Shown here: in pieces, positions 26,292 to 34,146 of the stretch
Position numbering within the stretch: position 1 is the first letter of the stretch
Layout of the letters: each line of letters begins with the position of its first letter
DNA from: Algoriphagus sp.
GTDB lineage: Bacteria; Bacteroidota; Bacteroidia; Cytophagales; Cyclobacteriaceae
DNA: 64,000 nt
NCBI RefSeq assembly: GCF_030694375.1
Contig: NZ_JAUXYL010000007.1
Coordinates: 1-64,000 of the forward strand
Reading direction: 5' to 3'
Position numbers and translations under genes: made by a program
Notes under the pieces: generated by a model
The model's database searches: none
Told to the model about the DNA's origin: nothing
The model's input: only the letters and a program-made list of their open reading frames with translations

Positions 26292-27662
26292 ATGAAAAAA
26301 ACTATTCTCTTTTTTATCGCACTCTTGACAACTTGGGTAATCCAAGCTCAAGAAATTAAGGGACCTATTCAGGTTCATTCAGCAAATCGATATCTCATGA
26401 CTTCAGATGGACACCCATTTTTTTGGATGGCTGATACGGCTTGGGAATTGTTTCATCGACTTGACGAGACAGAAGCAGTCTATTATCTGGATACCCGAAA
26501 AGAACAAGGCTTTAATGTCGTGCAGGCCGTAGTACTCGCCGAACTCGATGGTATTCATACTCCAAATGCTAATGGTGACACCCCATTTTTGAATTTGGAA
26601 AATTGGGAATACAACGAGGCCTACTTCCGCCACGTCGACAAGATTTTAGATTTAGCTTTAGAGCGGGATATTCATATCGCTTTACTCCCAACTTGGGGTG
26701 ACAAGCTATTCAAAAATACTTGGGGAACCGGTCCGGAAATTTTTACACCAGCAGCAGCATATTCTTATGGAAAGTGGATTGGTAAAAGATATCGAGATCG
26801 CAAAAATCTAGTCTGGGTACTGGGTGGAGATCGAAATCCGCGCGAAGACTCCCATGACATCGAGGTCTGGAATCAAATGGCAAAAGGAATTAAAGAAACT
26901 CAAAACCCTAAAAACCCGATTCTTATCACTTTTCACCCACAGCCCACCGATCCGGGAGGCAGCTCCAATTGGTTTCATCAAGCGGATTGGCTAGACTTCA
27001 ACATGCATCAAACGGGGCATTGCCCCAATCAGCCCACCTACCAGAAAATCGCATACGATCTAAATCTTTCTCCCCAAAAACCAACCATCGATGGGGAACC
27101 TATGTATGAGGAGCATCCCAAATGCTTCAATGCGAAAGAACTGGGATACAGTGAAGCTACCGACATCCGACGAATCATGTATTGGAACGTTTTTGCGGGA
27201 GCAGCAGGTCAGACATACGGTTGTCATGCCGTCTGGCAGATGTATGATTTGGATAAAAGCCCAATCAATGCACCACTAAAGCCATGGAAATTATCACTGG
27301 ATTTGGAGGTCGCCAATCAGGTAAAGCACATAAAAAAATTAATGCTTAGCCGACCCTATTTTGATCGACTTCCGGACCAGAGTTTAATTGCTTCAGCGCA
27401 ATTGGATGATGAATTTTACATTACGGCTACCAGAGGGAATGATGGCAGCTTTGCCTTTATTTATTTCCCAAATGGGAAAAGCATCCAACTTAATCTCACA
27501 CTAATGACCGGAGAGTCTTTTAAAACCACATGGTTTGATCCACGAACTGGAGCCGAAATCAAATCGACAAATAATCTGGTGAAAGGAAATAAGGTTTCAG
27601 TTTCCCCTCCCAGTTCGGGAAGAGGAAACGACTGGGTACTTATCCTTGACGCGATAGATTAA
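26292..27662 (+). CDS. Glycoside hydrolase family 140-like enzyme (apiosidase-like, DUF4038)
   Basis: A 456-residue secreted enzyme with a signal peptide (ending VIQAQ), a TIM-barrel DUF4038 domain over about residues 20-350 and a C-terminal beta-sandwich domain (about 360-456, putative collagen-binding-like). Motifs include HPFFWMADTAWELFHRL near the N-terminus, VWVLGGDRNPRED (candidate acid/base region, about 180) and PTIDGEPMYEEHP (candidate nucleophile Glu, about 275). The founding GH140 member, BT1012 of Bacteroides, cleaves apiose linkages in rhamnogalacturonan II. The same specificity here is inference. No SusC/SusD pair is seen, so this is not a classical polysaccharide utilisation locus. 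The convergent small lipoprotein gene overlaps its end by four bases. Confidence 0.82.
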   Translation: MKKTILFFIALLTTWVIQAQEIKGPIQVHSANRYLMTSDGHPFFWMADTAWELFHRLDETEAVYYLDTRKEQGFNVVQAVVLAELDGIHTPNANGDTPFLNLENWEYNEAYFRHVDKILDLALERDIHIALLPTWGDKLFKNTWGTGPEIFTPAAAYSYGKWIGKRYRDRKNLVWVLGGDRNPREDSHDIEVWNQMAKGIKETQNPKNPILITFHPQPTDPGGSSNWFHQADWLDFNMHQTGHCPNQPTYQKIAYDLNLSPQKPTIDGEPMYEEHPKCFNAKELGYSEATDIRRIMYWNVFAGAAGQTYGCHAVWQMYDLDKSPINAPLKPWKLSLDLEVANQVKHIKKLMLSRPYFDRLPDQSLIASAQLDDEFYITATRGNDGSFAFIYFPNGKSIQLNLTLMTGESFKTTWFDPRTGAEIKSTNNLVKGNKVSVSPPSSGRGNDWVLILDAID

Positions 27663-27895
27663 TTCCCGCAGGAATAGGTCAGGTATTCATCCGCAGGAAT
27701 AGACCAAAGCTTGCCATCCTCGTCCCGATAAGTGATTGTGCCAGTAGCCTTGAGAATCTCTATAGCTTCCTGAGTAGTAATCGTCCCCCCCTTAACAAGT
27801 TGGATGGTGCAGGGCCCTTCAATCCGCTTCACATCGACCAATTCCTCACAAGCTGCAAAAAGAATAAAAGCAAAAAAGAAATAGAGTTTTCGCAT
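27659..27895 (-). CDS. Small lipoprotein of unknown function
   Basis: A 78-residue precursor with a lipobox (LFAAC, Cys16) and a mature part of about 62 residues. This contains a GTITTQEAIEILKATGTITYRDEDG stretch in which strand, helix and strand alternate, ending YSCGN. No family is recognised. It overlaps the convergent GH140 gene by four bases. Coding is supported by the signal sequence and lipobox at the exact start, but the evidence is modest. The gene is followed by nothing on the same strand. Confidence 0.55.
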   Translation of the reverse strand: MRKLYFFFAFILFAACEELVDVKRIEGPCTIQLVKGGTITTQEAIEILKATGTITYRDEDGKLWSIPADEYLTYSCGN

Positions 27896-27957
27896 GATCA
27901 GTAAACTAGCTTCAAAAATAGCCTAAAAAAGGGTTAGGAAAAATTCAATTCAACCAA

Positions 27958-27988
27958 TAAAAAAGCCCAGCTTTTAGCAAGCTGAGCT
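27958..27988 (-). terminator. Duplicated terminator hairpin behind the tRNA pseudogene
   Basis: This is an exact copy of the hairpin behind the functional tRNA-Arg, displaced by 119 bases. AGCTCAGCTT pairs with AAGCTGGGCT (one G-T pair) and is followed by six T on the minus strand. Confidence 0.75.
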
Positions 27989-27992
27989 CTTG

Positions 27993-28066
27993 TGACCTCG
28001 TCAGGAATAAAACCTGAAACCTTCCCGACTGTGGTCGGGATGCCTTAATCAATTGAGCTTCTTAGT
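27993..28066 (-). pseudogene. Degenerate tandem copy of tRNA-Arg (tRNA pseudogene)
   Basis: This segment aligns with the tRNA-Arg at 28112-28185 at an offset of 119 bases. The 3' acceptor strand, the T stem and the D-arm word GCTCAATTGA are kept. The 5' acceptor strand has become CTAAGAA and no longer pairs with CGAGGTC. The T loop reads TTTTATT instead of TTTGAAT. The anticodon arm has been replaced by a strong CCCGA/TCGGG stem with loop CCACAGT, which lacks the universal T at position 33. It cannot be a normal tRNA. Confidence 0.75.
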
Positions 28067-28076
28067 TTTTAACAAT

Positions 28077-28107
28077 AAAAAAAGCCCAGCTTTTAGCAAG
28101 CTGAGCT
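28077..28107 (-). terminator. Rho-independent terminator of tRNA-Arg
   Basis: On the minus strand AGCTCAGCTT pairs with AAGCTGGGCT around a five-base loop and is followed by seven T. It begins about five bases after the tRNA 3' end. Confidence 0.85.
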
Positions 28108-28111
28108 CTTG

Positions 28112-28185
28112 TGACCTCGTCAGGATTCAAACCTGAAACCTCCTGAGCCGTAATCAGGTGCTCTATTCAATTGAGCTACGAAGCC
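28112..28185 (-). tRNA. tRNA-Arg (ACG)
   Basis: A complete cloverleaf of 74 bases without encoded CCA. The acceptor GGCTTCG pairs with CGAGGTC (two G-T pairs) and the discriminator is A. The D stem is GCTC/GAGC. The anticodon stem is CCTGA/TCAGG with loop TTACGGC, giving anticodon ACG (read as inosine-CG for CGN codons). The T arm is TCAGG/CCTGA with loop TTTGAAT. A terminator hairpin follows directly. A degenerate copy lies immediately downstream. Confidence 0.92.
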
Positions 28186-28362
28186 GTTACGATCTGCAAA
28201 GGTACCTTTATTTATTTTTTATGCAAATTCCCTACTCGAAGAAAATATACTCAAGCGAGAATATATCTCACTTTACCTTAAGAATAATTAAGACCGTCAA
28301 GAGGGTAAATCCTTTGGGATTTTATATTTTTGCCCACATTCACTGATAAGAAACCTCTTTTG

Positions 28363-29109
28363 ATGAAAAAATTATTTACACTGTCGCTCGCTTTCTTTTT
28401 ATTTCAATTTGTGCAGGCACAGGAATCCGAGACAAAAGCAAAATCCCCAATTGGGGGTCGTCCAAATATCCCGAATGACTTGAATATAGAGTTTGGCTTT
28501 AACCTATTGACTAATAGACCGGCAGATATCGAAACAAATTTTATTGGATCCAGGACTTTCAACGTTTCTTACCAATTCCCTATCAATATCTTAGGTGATA
28601 AATCAGGCTTCACACTCAATCCGGGTTTCGGTATTGGCACAGATAAGTACCAATTTGGCAAAGATCAAAACCTGTTCATCAATCCTACCCTGGGAGCTGA
28701 GTCTTCCAGACTTTTGGGTGTCACTGAGGTCTATGGTAATACTATCAGCATCAACAAGAATAATTTGGCTGTAAATTATTTGGAAATACCTTTGGACTTG
28801 AGGTACCATGTCAATAAAAACAACTACAGCAAAAGCTTCAGATTTAGTATTGGAGGAAAAGTAGGTTATCTCTACAATGCCCACACTAAAATCAGCTATG
28901 AATCCGATGCCATGGGTACGCGAAAGATCAAAGATTCGCAAAATTTTGGATTGGAGAAACTACGCTATGCAGTGTCTATCAAGGCAGGATCACCGGGTTT
29001 TTATGTTTGGGGCAACTTTTACCTCAACGACGTTTGGCAAGCTGGAAGAGGACCTTTTGCTACGGAAGCCAGTCAAATTAACTTCGGATTGGCCGTCTCA
29101 GTTTTCTAA
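28363..29109 (+). CDS. Outer membrane beta-barrel protein
   Basis: A 248-residue protein. ATG 28363 gives a standard signal peptide (KKLFTLSLAFFLFQFVQAQ); a longer upstream reading from TTG lacks one. The mature part has alternating amphipathic strands, for example IEFGFNLLTNRP, FNVSYQFPINILG, LNPGFGIGTDKY, FRFSIGGKVGYLY and FYVWGNFYLNDVW. It ends in an aromatic residue (INFGLAVSVF), as outer membrane barrels do. It resembles the PorT/OmpA-barrel-like family of Bacteroidota with eight to ten strands. No function can be assigned. It is monocistronic, with a terminator immediately after. Confidence 0.75.
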   Translation: MKKLFTLSLAFFLFQFVQAQESETKAKSPIGGRPNIPNDLNIEFGFNLLTNRPADIETNFIGSRTFNVSYQFPINILGDKSGFTLNPGFGIGTDKYQFGKDQNLFINPTLGAESSRLLGVTEVYGNTISINKNNLAVNYLEIPLDLRYHVNKNNYSKSFRFSIGGKVGYLYNAHTKISYESDAMGTRKIKDSQNFGLEKLRYAVSIKAGSPGFYVWGNFYLNDVWQAGRGPFATEASQINFGLAVSVF

Positions 29110-29128
29110 ACTAGCCGCAACAGAAATT

Positions 29129-29155
29129 AAACCCGGATTGTATTCGGGTTTTTTT
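29129..29155. terminator. Bidirectional terminator between converging genes
   Basis: AAACCCGGAT pairs with ATTCGGGTTT (about nine pairs) followed by further T on the plus strand. It lies between the stops of the beta-barrel gene (plus) and the PAP2-like gene (minus), which its last two bases touch. Confidence 0.8.
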
Positions 29156-29771
29156 ATGTCCAAATCCAATTAAACCCTAGCCAACAGACAATAAAACCTG
29201 TGGCCAGTCCAACATAAACTTCCAGAGGTCGGTGGGCCTGCAACAACAGACGAGAAGTGGCCACTACTCCACAAAGGACTAATGCCCCCAAAAGCGGGTA
29301 AAGAACCTCAAAATTTGGAAATTTATTTCCTAAAACTAAAACCACCGCAAGAAGCCCACCGGTACCTGTCATGTGGGCTGACATTTTCCAAAAAAAACTA
29401 ATCCCCGTCAAAATCACGACCGAAGTGCAGATCACCGCCATTCCAAGCCACAGCACCGGATCTAAGTCTGTCTTTTGGTATAAAAACCAGGTGGTCAGCA
29501 GAAAATATGCTGTGGTAATCAAAAATGGAATCCTACGATCTTTGACCTCCGGCATGTGAAGACTTTTGACTGTCCCACTTAGCCTCAAGCCGATGATGCT
29601 GATCATCGGAATAACTAGGGTTGAGAGTATGATTAAAAAGAAAATTCTTTCCTTAAATTCCTCGGGAATACTGGTGGCCTCCGGTACTGCAAAAAGAATC
29701 ATCCCATAAACTAATGTTGGCATCAACAGCGGTTGAAAAACCACTGAAATTACTAATGCAATCAATCTCAC
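29154..29771 (-). CDS. PAP2-superfamily-like membrane protein
   Basis: A 205-residue polytopic membrane protein with about six hydrophobic helices. Near the C-terminus are KMSAHMTGTGG (SxH, about residue 130) and ATSRLLLQAHRPLEVYVG (SRxxxxxH, about 171-178). These match the second and third signature motifs of PAP2 phosphatases, but the first motif (KxxxxxxRP) is only loosely seen as KDRRIP. It may dephosphorylate a lipid phosphate such as undecaprenyl pyrophosphate, or may be an inactive relative. Its start overlaps the rpoN stop by four bases, so it is in the rpoN operon. Confidence 0.7.
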   Translation of the reverse strand: MRLIALVISVVFQPLLMPTLVYGMILFAVPEATSIPEEFKERIFFLIILSTLVIPMISIIGLRLSGTVKSLHMPEVKDRRIPFLITTAYFLLTTWFLYQKTDLDPVLWLGMAVICTSVVILTGISFFWKMSAHMTGTGGLLAVVLVLGNKFPNFEVLYPLLGALVLCGVVATSRLLLQAHRPLEVYVGLATGFIVCWLGFNWIWT

Positions 29772-31228
29772 AATAGCTCTTTTCTTAGCCTTGCCACAGG
29801 AATCTGAAGCTGTTCACGGTATTTTGCAACCGTACGTCTAGCGATATTATATCCTAATTTATTTAGCATTTTTACAAGTTTATCATCAGAAAGCGGTCTC
29901 TTTTTATCCTCGGCATCGACCATGGTCTGTAGTACTGACTTCACCTCACGGTTGCTGACATCCTCACCGCTGTCGGTAGCGATACCTTCAGAGAAAAAGT
30001 ACTTCAGCGGATATACTCCAAACTCAGTCTGAATTGCCTTGCTGTTTGCCACCCTAGAAACGGTTGAAATATCCATCCCAATTCGTTCGGCAATATCCTT
30101 TAAGATCATTGGACGGAGATTTGTTTCGTCTCCATCGATAAAAAATTCTTTTTGATAGTTCAGTATAGCTTCCATAGTTCTCAGAAGCGTATTTTGCCGT
30201 TGCTTGATCGCATCAATAAACCATTTGGCGGAATCCAGCTTTTGCTTCACAAACGTGACCGTTTCTTTCAGCTTTTTATCCTTTTTGTCACTTTTATCAT
30301 AGGCATCAAACATCTCAGAATAGGATCTCGAGATACGAAGCTCAGGTGCGTTCCGGGAATTTAGACTGATTTCCATTTTTCCACCGATGTTGGACAGGAT
30401 AAAATCGGGGATAATATACTGTGTGCGAATTAGTCCATCCGATGTACCACCCGGTTTCGGATTAAGTTTGGTGATTAGATTGATCGAATCTTTGATTTGA
30501 TCCTCATCAAGATCGAGGCGCTTCTGAATCTTGGAATAATGTTTTTTGGTAAACTCCTCAAAACAATCCTGAAGTATAAGCAAAGCATTCATAACAATGG
30601 GATCATCGGGATGCTCTTTTCGCTCCAACTGAATGATCAAACATTCCTGAAGATTTCTGGCGGCAATACCGGCCGGATCAAAGTTTTGAATTTTCCGGAG
30701 GATCTCCTCCATTTCATCGATATCGGTTTCAATATTCTGACTGAAAGCCAGGTCGTTGATGATCGCTTCGAGATCGCGTCTGATATAGCCGTCATTCTCA
30801 ATACTTCCAATTAATTGCTGACCAATGATCTTCTGCCGCTCATCAAGTTTTAGAAAATTGAGCTGTGTGATCAACTGCTCATGCAAAGAAGCTTGAGATG
30901 AAATGGGTATTTCCCGGTCATCGTCGTCAGCATTATAGTTGCCATCTCCCTGCATTTTGTACCCACTATATTCATCGTCGAGGTAATCGTCAAGATTTAA
31001 TTCATGATCATCCCGTCCGGTGTCATCGTCAAAGGAGTCTTCAAAGTCATCCTCCTGCGTTTGCTCTGGCTCTTCATCCTTTCCCTCTTCGAGCGCAGGA
31101 TTGATTTCCAATTCCTCTTCTATTCTCGTATCCAGCTCAGCTGTAGGTACTTGAAGCAGCTTAATAAACTGAATTTGCTGGGGTGATAGCTTCTGAGAAA
31201 GAGATTGATTAAGATTAAGCTTTTGCAT
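29768..31228 (-). CDS. rpoN: RNA polymerase sigma-54 factor RpoN
   Basis: A 486-residue sigma-54. The N-terminal activator-binding region I is Gln- and Leu-rich (LNQSLSQKLSPQQIQFIKLL), followed by a very acidic region II (about residues 40-100). The core-binding domain and HTH (ERIGMDISTVSRVANSK, about 385) come next, and the RpoN box ARRTVAKYR lies near residue 470. It directs transcription from -24/-12 promoters with AAA+ activators. None of those activators is in this window. The PAP2-like gene is translationally coupled downstream. A TAAATTTG box lies 67-74 bases upstream of its start codon. Confidence 0.95.
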   Translation of the reverse strand: MQKLNLNQSLSQKLSPQQIQFIKLLQVPTAELDTRIEEELEINPALEEGKDEEPEQTQEDDFEDSFDDDTGRDDHELNLDDYLDDEYSGYKMQGDGNYNADDDDREIPISSQASLHEQLITQLNFLKLDERQKIIGQQLIGSIENDGYIRRDLEAIINDLAFSQNIETDIDEMEEILRKIQNFDPAGIAARNLQECLIIQLERKEHPDDPIVMNALLILQDCFEEFTKKHYSKIQKRLDLDEDQIKDSINLITKLNPKPGGTSDGLIRTQYIIPDFILSNIGGKMEISLNSRNAPELRISRSYSEMFDAYDKSDKKDKKLKETVTFVKQKLDSAKWFIDAIKQRQNTLLRTMEAILNYQKEFFIDGDETNLRPMILKDIAERIGMDISTVSRVANSKAIQTEFGVYPLKYFFSEGIATDSGEDVSNREVKSVLQTMVDAEDKKRPLSDDKLVKMLNKLGYNIARRTVAKYREQLQIPVARLRKELL

Positions 31229-31294
31229 TTAGTTCAATTGAAACCTTCTAGTTGGGTTTAAAAAAAGCTTTTCCATCTGAAAAAGCTTCACAAT

Positions 31295-31302
31295 CAAATT
31301 TA
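31295..31302 (-). promoter_or_regulatory. Candidate -7 box (TAAATTTG) upstream of rpoN
   Basis: This is a perfect match to the Bacteroidota TAnnTTTG -7 element on the minus strand, 67 bases before the rpoN start. No convincing TTTG -33 element sits at the usual spacing, so the call is tentative. An AAGCTTTTC/GAAAAAGCTT hairpin lies in the resulting leader. Confidence 0.3.
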
Positions 31303-31405
31303 GGAAAAAGAGCCAAATTTTTGATAAAAAGGTGATTTAATCGTTTTTTTGCATTCCACTAAAAAATGGCCGGAAAAGAACTTTTTCCGATAAAAAAAAT
31401 CTCCA

Positions 31406-32857
31406 ATGGCATTTAACAAACGGGTCAAAATCAAGACCATCCTCGATCAAAATCCAATCGGGAAAGAAGTCACGCTCATGGGTTGGGTTCGCACCAAAAG
31501 AAGCAATAAAAATGTTTCTTTCATCGCGCTCAATGATGGTTCCATCATTACCAACTATCAGGTAGTGGCCGATCCTAATCTGATTTCTGAGGAAGTCCTT
31601 AAAAAATGCACCACAGGTTCCTGTCTTAAAATCACAGGAACGGTGGTAGAATCTCAGGGATCCGGTCAGGCCTCCGAACTGAATGCCAAAACCATTGAAG
31701 TCCTCGGTGAAGCAGACCCTGAAAAGTATCCACTGCAGCCCAAAAAGCACTCACTAGAGTTTCTAAGAGAAATCGCTCACTTAAGAATGAGGACCAATAC
31801 CTTTGGGGCGGTATTTAGAGTGAGGCATGCACTTGCGTTTGCTGTTCACAAGTACTTCAATGATAAGGGATTCTTTTATATCCACACCCCAATCATCACG
31901 GCATCAGATGCTGAGGGAGCTGGTGAGCCTTTCAAGGTCACCACTTTTGACATCGGTAATCCTCCAAAAAAGGAGGATGGATCCATCGATTTTAAGAAGG
32001 ATTTCTTCGAAAGAGAAGCAAATCTCACCGTCTCCGGTCAATTAGAAGGCGAATTGGCAGCCATGGCCCTTTCCGAGATTTATACCTTCGGCCCTACTTT
32101 CCGGGCCGAAAACTCCAACACTACCCGTCACTTGGCGGAATTCTGGATGATCGAGCCTGAAATGGCTTTCTATGACGCAGAAGACAATGCGGATCTGGCA
32201 GAGGATTTCCTGAAGTATCTCATCCAATATGCTCTGGAAAACTGTCAGGAAGATCTTAAGTTTTTGGAATCCAGACTTTTGGAAGAAGAAAGCTCCAAAC
32301 CAACCGATCAGCGAAGCGAACTGAATTTATTGGATAAACTCAAATTTGTGGTGGATAATGAATTCGTAAGAATCACCTATACGGAGGCCATAGATATCCT
32401 GCGAAATTCTAATCCAAACAAGAAAAAGAAATTTCAATACCTCATTGAAAGTTGGGGGGCAGATCTTCAGTCTGAGCACGAGCGGTATCTGGTAGAAAAA
32501 CACTTCAAAAAACCGGTCATCCTCACTGACTATCCCAAGGAAATCAAGTCTTTCTACATGCGTCAAAATGAAGACGGAAAGACAGTGGCGGCCATGGATA
32601 TCCTTTTCCCTGGCATCGGAGAAATTATAGGTGGATCCCAGCGAGAGGAAAGACTGGATGTGCTTACCGCCAGAATGGATGAAATGAATATTCCAAAGGA
32701 AGAAATGTGGTGGTTCCTTGACACCCGCAGATTTGGATCTACACCGCATGCAGGCTTTGGATTGGGCTTTGAGCGAATGGTGCAGTTTGTCACCGGCATG
32801 GGAAATATCCGGGATGTAATTGCCTTTCCAAGGACACCAGGAAACGCAGAATTTTAA
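31406..32857 (+). CDS. asnS: Asparagine--tRNA ligase
   Basis: A 483-residue cytoplasmic class II aminoacyl-tRNA synthetase. An N-terminal OB-fold anticodon-binding domain ([20 protein letters not shown], about residues 17-36) leads into the catalytic core. Class II motif 2 is [17 protein letters not shown] (about 232-248) and motif 3 is [12 protein letters not shown] near 450. The NTTRH sequence after AENS separates AsnRS from AspRS. The length fits the family. It is monocistronic, divergent from rpoN and ends at a strong terminator. Confidence 0.96.
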   Translation: MAFNKRVKIKTILDQNPIGKEVTLMGWVRTKRSNKNVSFIALNDGSIITNYQVVADPNLISEEVLKKCTTGSCLKITGTVVESQGSGQASELNAKTIEVLGEADPEKYPLQPKKHSLEFLREIAHLRMRTNTFGAVFRVRHALAFAVHKYFNDKGFFYIHTPIITASDAEGAGEPFKVTTFDIGNPPKKEDGSIDFKKDFFEREANLTVSGQLEGELAAMALSEIYTFGPTFRAENSNTTRHLAEFWMIEPEMAFYDAEDNADLAEDFLKYLIQYALENCQEDLKFLESRLLEEESSKPTDQRSELNLLDKLKFVVDNEFVRITYTEAIDILRNSNPNKKKKFQYLIESWGADLQSEHERYLVEKHFKKPVILTDYPKEIKSFYMRQNEDGKTVAAMDILFPGIGEIIGGSQREERLDVLTARMDEMNIPKEEMWWFLDTRRFGSTPHAGFGLGFERMVQFVTGMGNIRDVIAFPRTPGNAEF

Positions 32858-32866
32858 AAAAAAGTG

Positions 32867-32896
32867 AAATCCCGATGAGAGTCGGGATTTTTTTTT
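32867..32896. terminator. Terminator between asnS and a converging MFS gene
   Basis: AAATCCCGA pairs with TCGGGATTT around a TGAGAG-type loop, followed by six or more T. It serves asnS on the plus strand. Confidence 0.85.
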
Positions 32897-34082
32897 AACT
32901 CACCACCTTCACCCTTCTCGCCAATGGAATGCATAGTACACTGAAGAAGATGGCCAGATAGCCGACGATATGGAAGTTGGTCAATTGGCCCGATTCATTT
33001 TCCCCGATAATCAGACCTGCCGCCAATGTCGCCAGTCCTGCTGCAATTTGCTGGACGGCTGAATTGAAGCTCAGGAAACTTCCCCGATTTTCAGGCTTGG
33101 CAGTACCAGTAATAATTGCCGCAGCAGGCACGTAGCGCCCATTGGAAGTCACAAAAAACATCGTCGTGATCATCAACACAAACGGGATCGGAGTGACGCC
33201 TAAATGGGTAATGATTCCAATTGGGATCAAATTGAGTAACATGAAAATGGTGAAGATTTTTAGTTTCCCGTGCTTATCTGACAACTTCCCGACCCATGGA
33301 GAGGTAAAAATAGTGAAAGCTCCCCCTGCCATATAGATATAGGTCAGCTCCAATTCTGAAAATCCCACATTAGCGACATTGTATGGACTCAGAAACGGAA
33401 TGATCATAAACTGTCCGAACATCATCATGATTGAGAGCGAGATTGCTCGCATCTGATTGCCGTTACTGGTCACCCGGGAGATCACCTGCAAAGGATGCGG
33501 ACGCTTGATTTCTTTACCCAAATGCTCCCGTATTGGCGGAATGAATTTGTAAATCATTCCAAAACTCATCACCGACAGGCCTGTAAGAATAAAAAATGGT
33601 GTGTGCCAGCTTGAGAGACTTGCAAGAAACAAACCCATAGGAACTCCCATGACCGAGGCCACGGAAAATGCTGCCATTACCAAACCCATCGCCCGCCCCC
33701 TTCTTTCGTCAGGTATCACATCACCTATTATCGCCAAAATCAAGGCAGAAGTAAGCCCTCCAAATACACCTGAAAGCACTCTTGCTACTAAAAGCACCGC
33801 ATAAGTCGGGGAAAGTGCACATCCCAATGTGGCGATAGTAAATCCCACATAGACCCAAATCAATATCTTTTTCCGATCAAATCGATCCAGAAAAAAAGCT
33901 CCAAAAAAGCTGGAAATTCCGGCACTGAAGGTATAGGAGGAAACCAGGAGACTAAACTCACTGGGTCCGATATCGAAGATTCTCATCAGCTGCGGCCCCA
34001 GCGGCATGAGAATCATAAAATCTACAATATGAATGAAATTGATGGCGGCGAGCGTCCAAAGAATCGCTTTTTCTTTTTGCAT
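32895..34082 (-). CDS. MFS transporter (DHA1/AraJ-like efflux type)
   Basis: A 395-residue permease with 12 predicted helices. The conserved loop-2 motif appears as GAFFLDRFDRKK (about residues 60-71), helix 4 has RVLSGVFGGLTSALILA, and the mid-loop DERRGRAMG motif is present (about 127-135). These are features of 12-helix proton-driven drug or sugar efflux permeases. The substrate is unknown. It is monocistronic between the asnS terminator and the nnr gene, which is 64 bases upstream on the same strand. Confidence 0.85.
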   Translation of the reverse strand: MQKEKAILWTLAAINFIHIVDFMILMPLGPQLMRIFDIGPSEFSLLVSSYTFSAGISSFFGAFFLDRFDRKKILIWVYVGFTIATLGCALSPTYAVLLVARVLSGVFGGLTSALILAIIGDVIPDERRGRAMGLVMAAFSVASVMGVPMGLFLASLSSWHTPFFILTGLSVMSFGMIYKFIPPIREHLGKEIKRPHPLQVISRVTSNGNQMRAISLSIMMMFGQFMIIPFLSPYNVANVGFSELELTYIYMAGGAFTIFTSPWVGKLSDKHGKLKIFTIFMLLNLIPIGIITHLGVTPIPFVLMITTMFFVTSNGRYVPAAAIITGTAKPENRGSFLSFNSAVQQIAAGLATLAAGLIIGENESGQLTNFHIVGYLAIFFSVLCIPLARRVKVVS

Positions 34083-34146
34083 GACAAAAATCTATGGTTT
34101 GAAAACCTTGAAGTGAAAAATTAAGTTTGCTGCATTCTGAATTATT

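Noticed and set aside
27993..28066. tRNA copy as an attachment site of an integrated element
   Set aside because: The two copies are only 119 bases apart with no integrase or cargo between them, so a tandem duplication explains them better.
28158..28346. Open frame of 62 codons overlapping the tRNA-Arg 5' end
   Set aside because: It runs through the tRNA gene and has no protein-like features.
30497..30814. Open frame antisense to rpoN
   Set aside because: It is wholly inside the well-supported rpoN gene and shows no domain.
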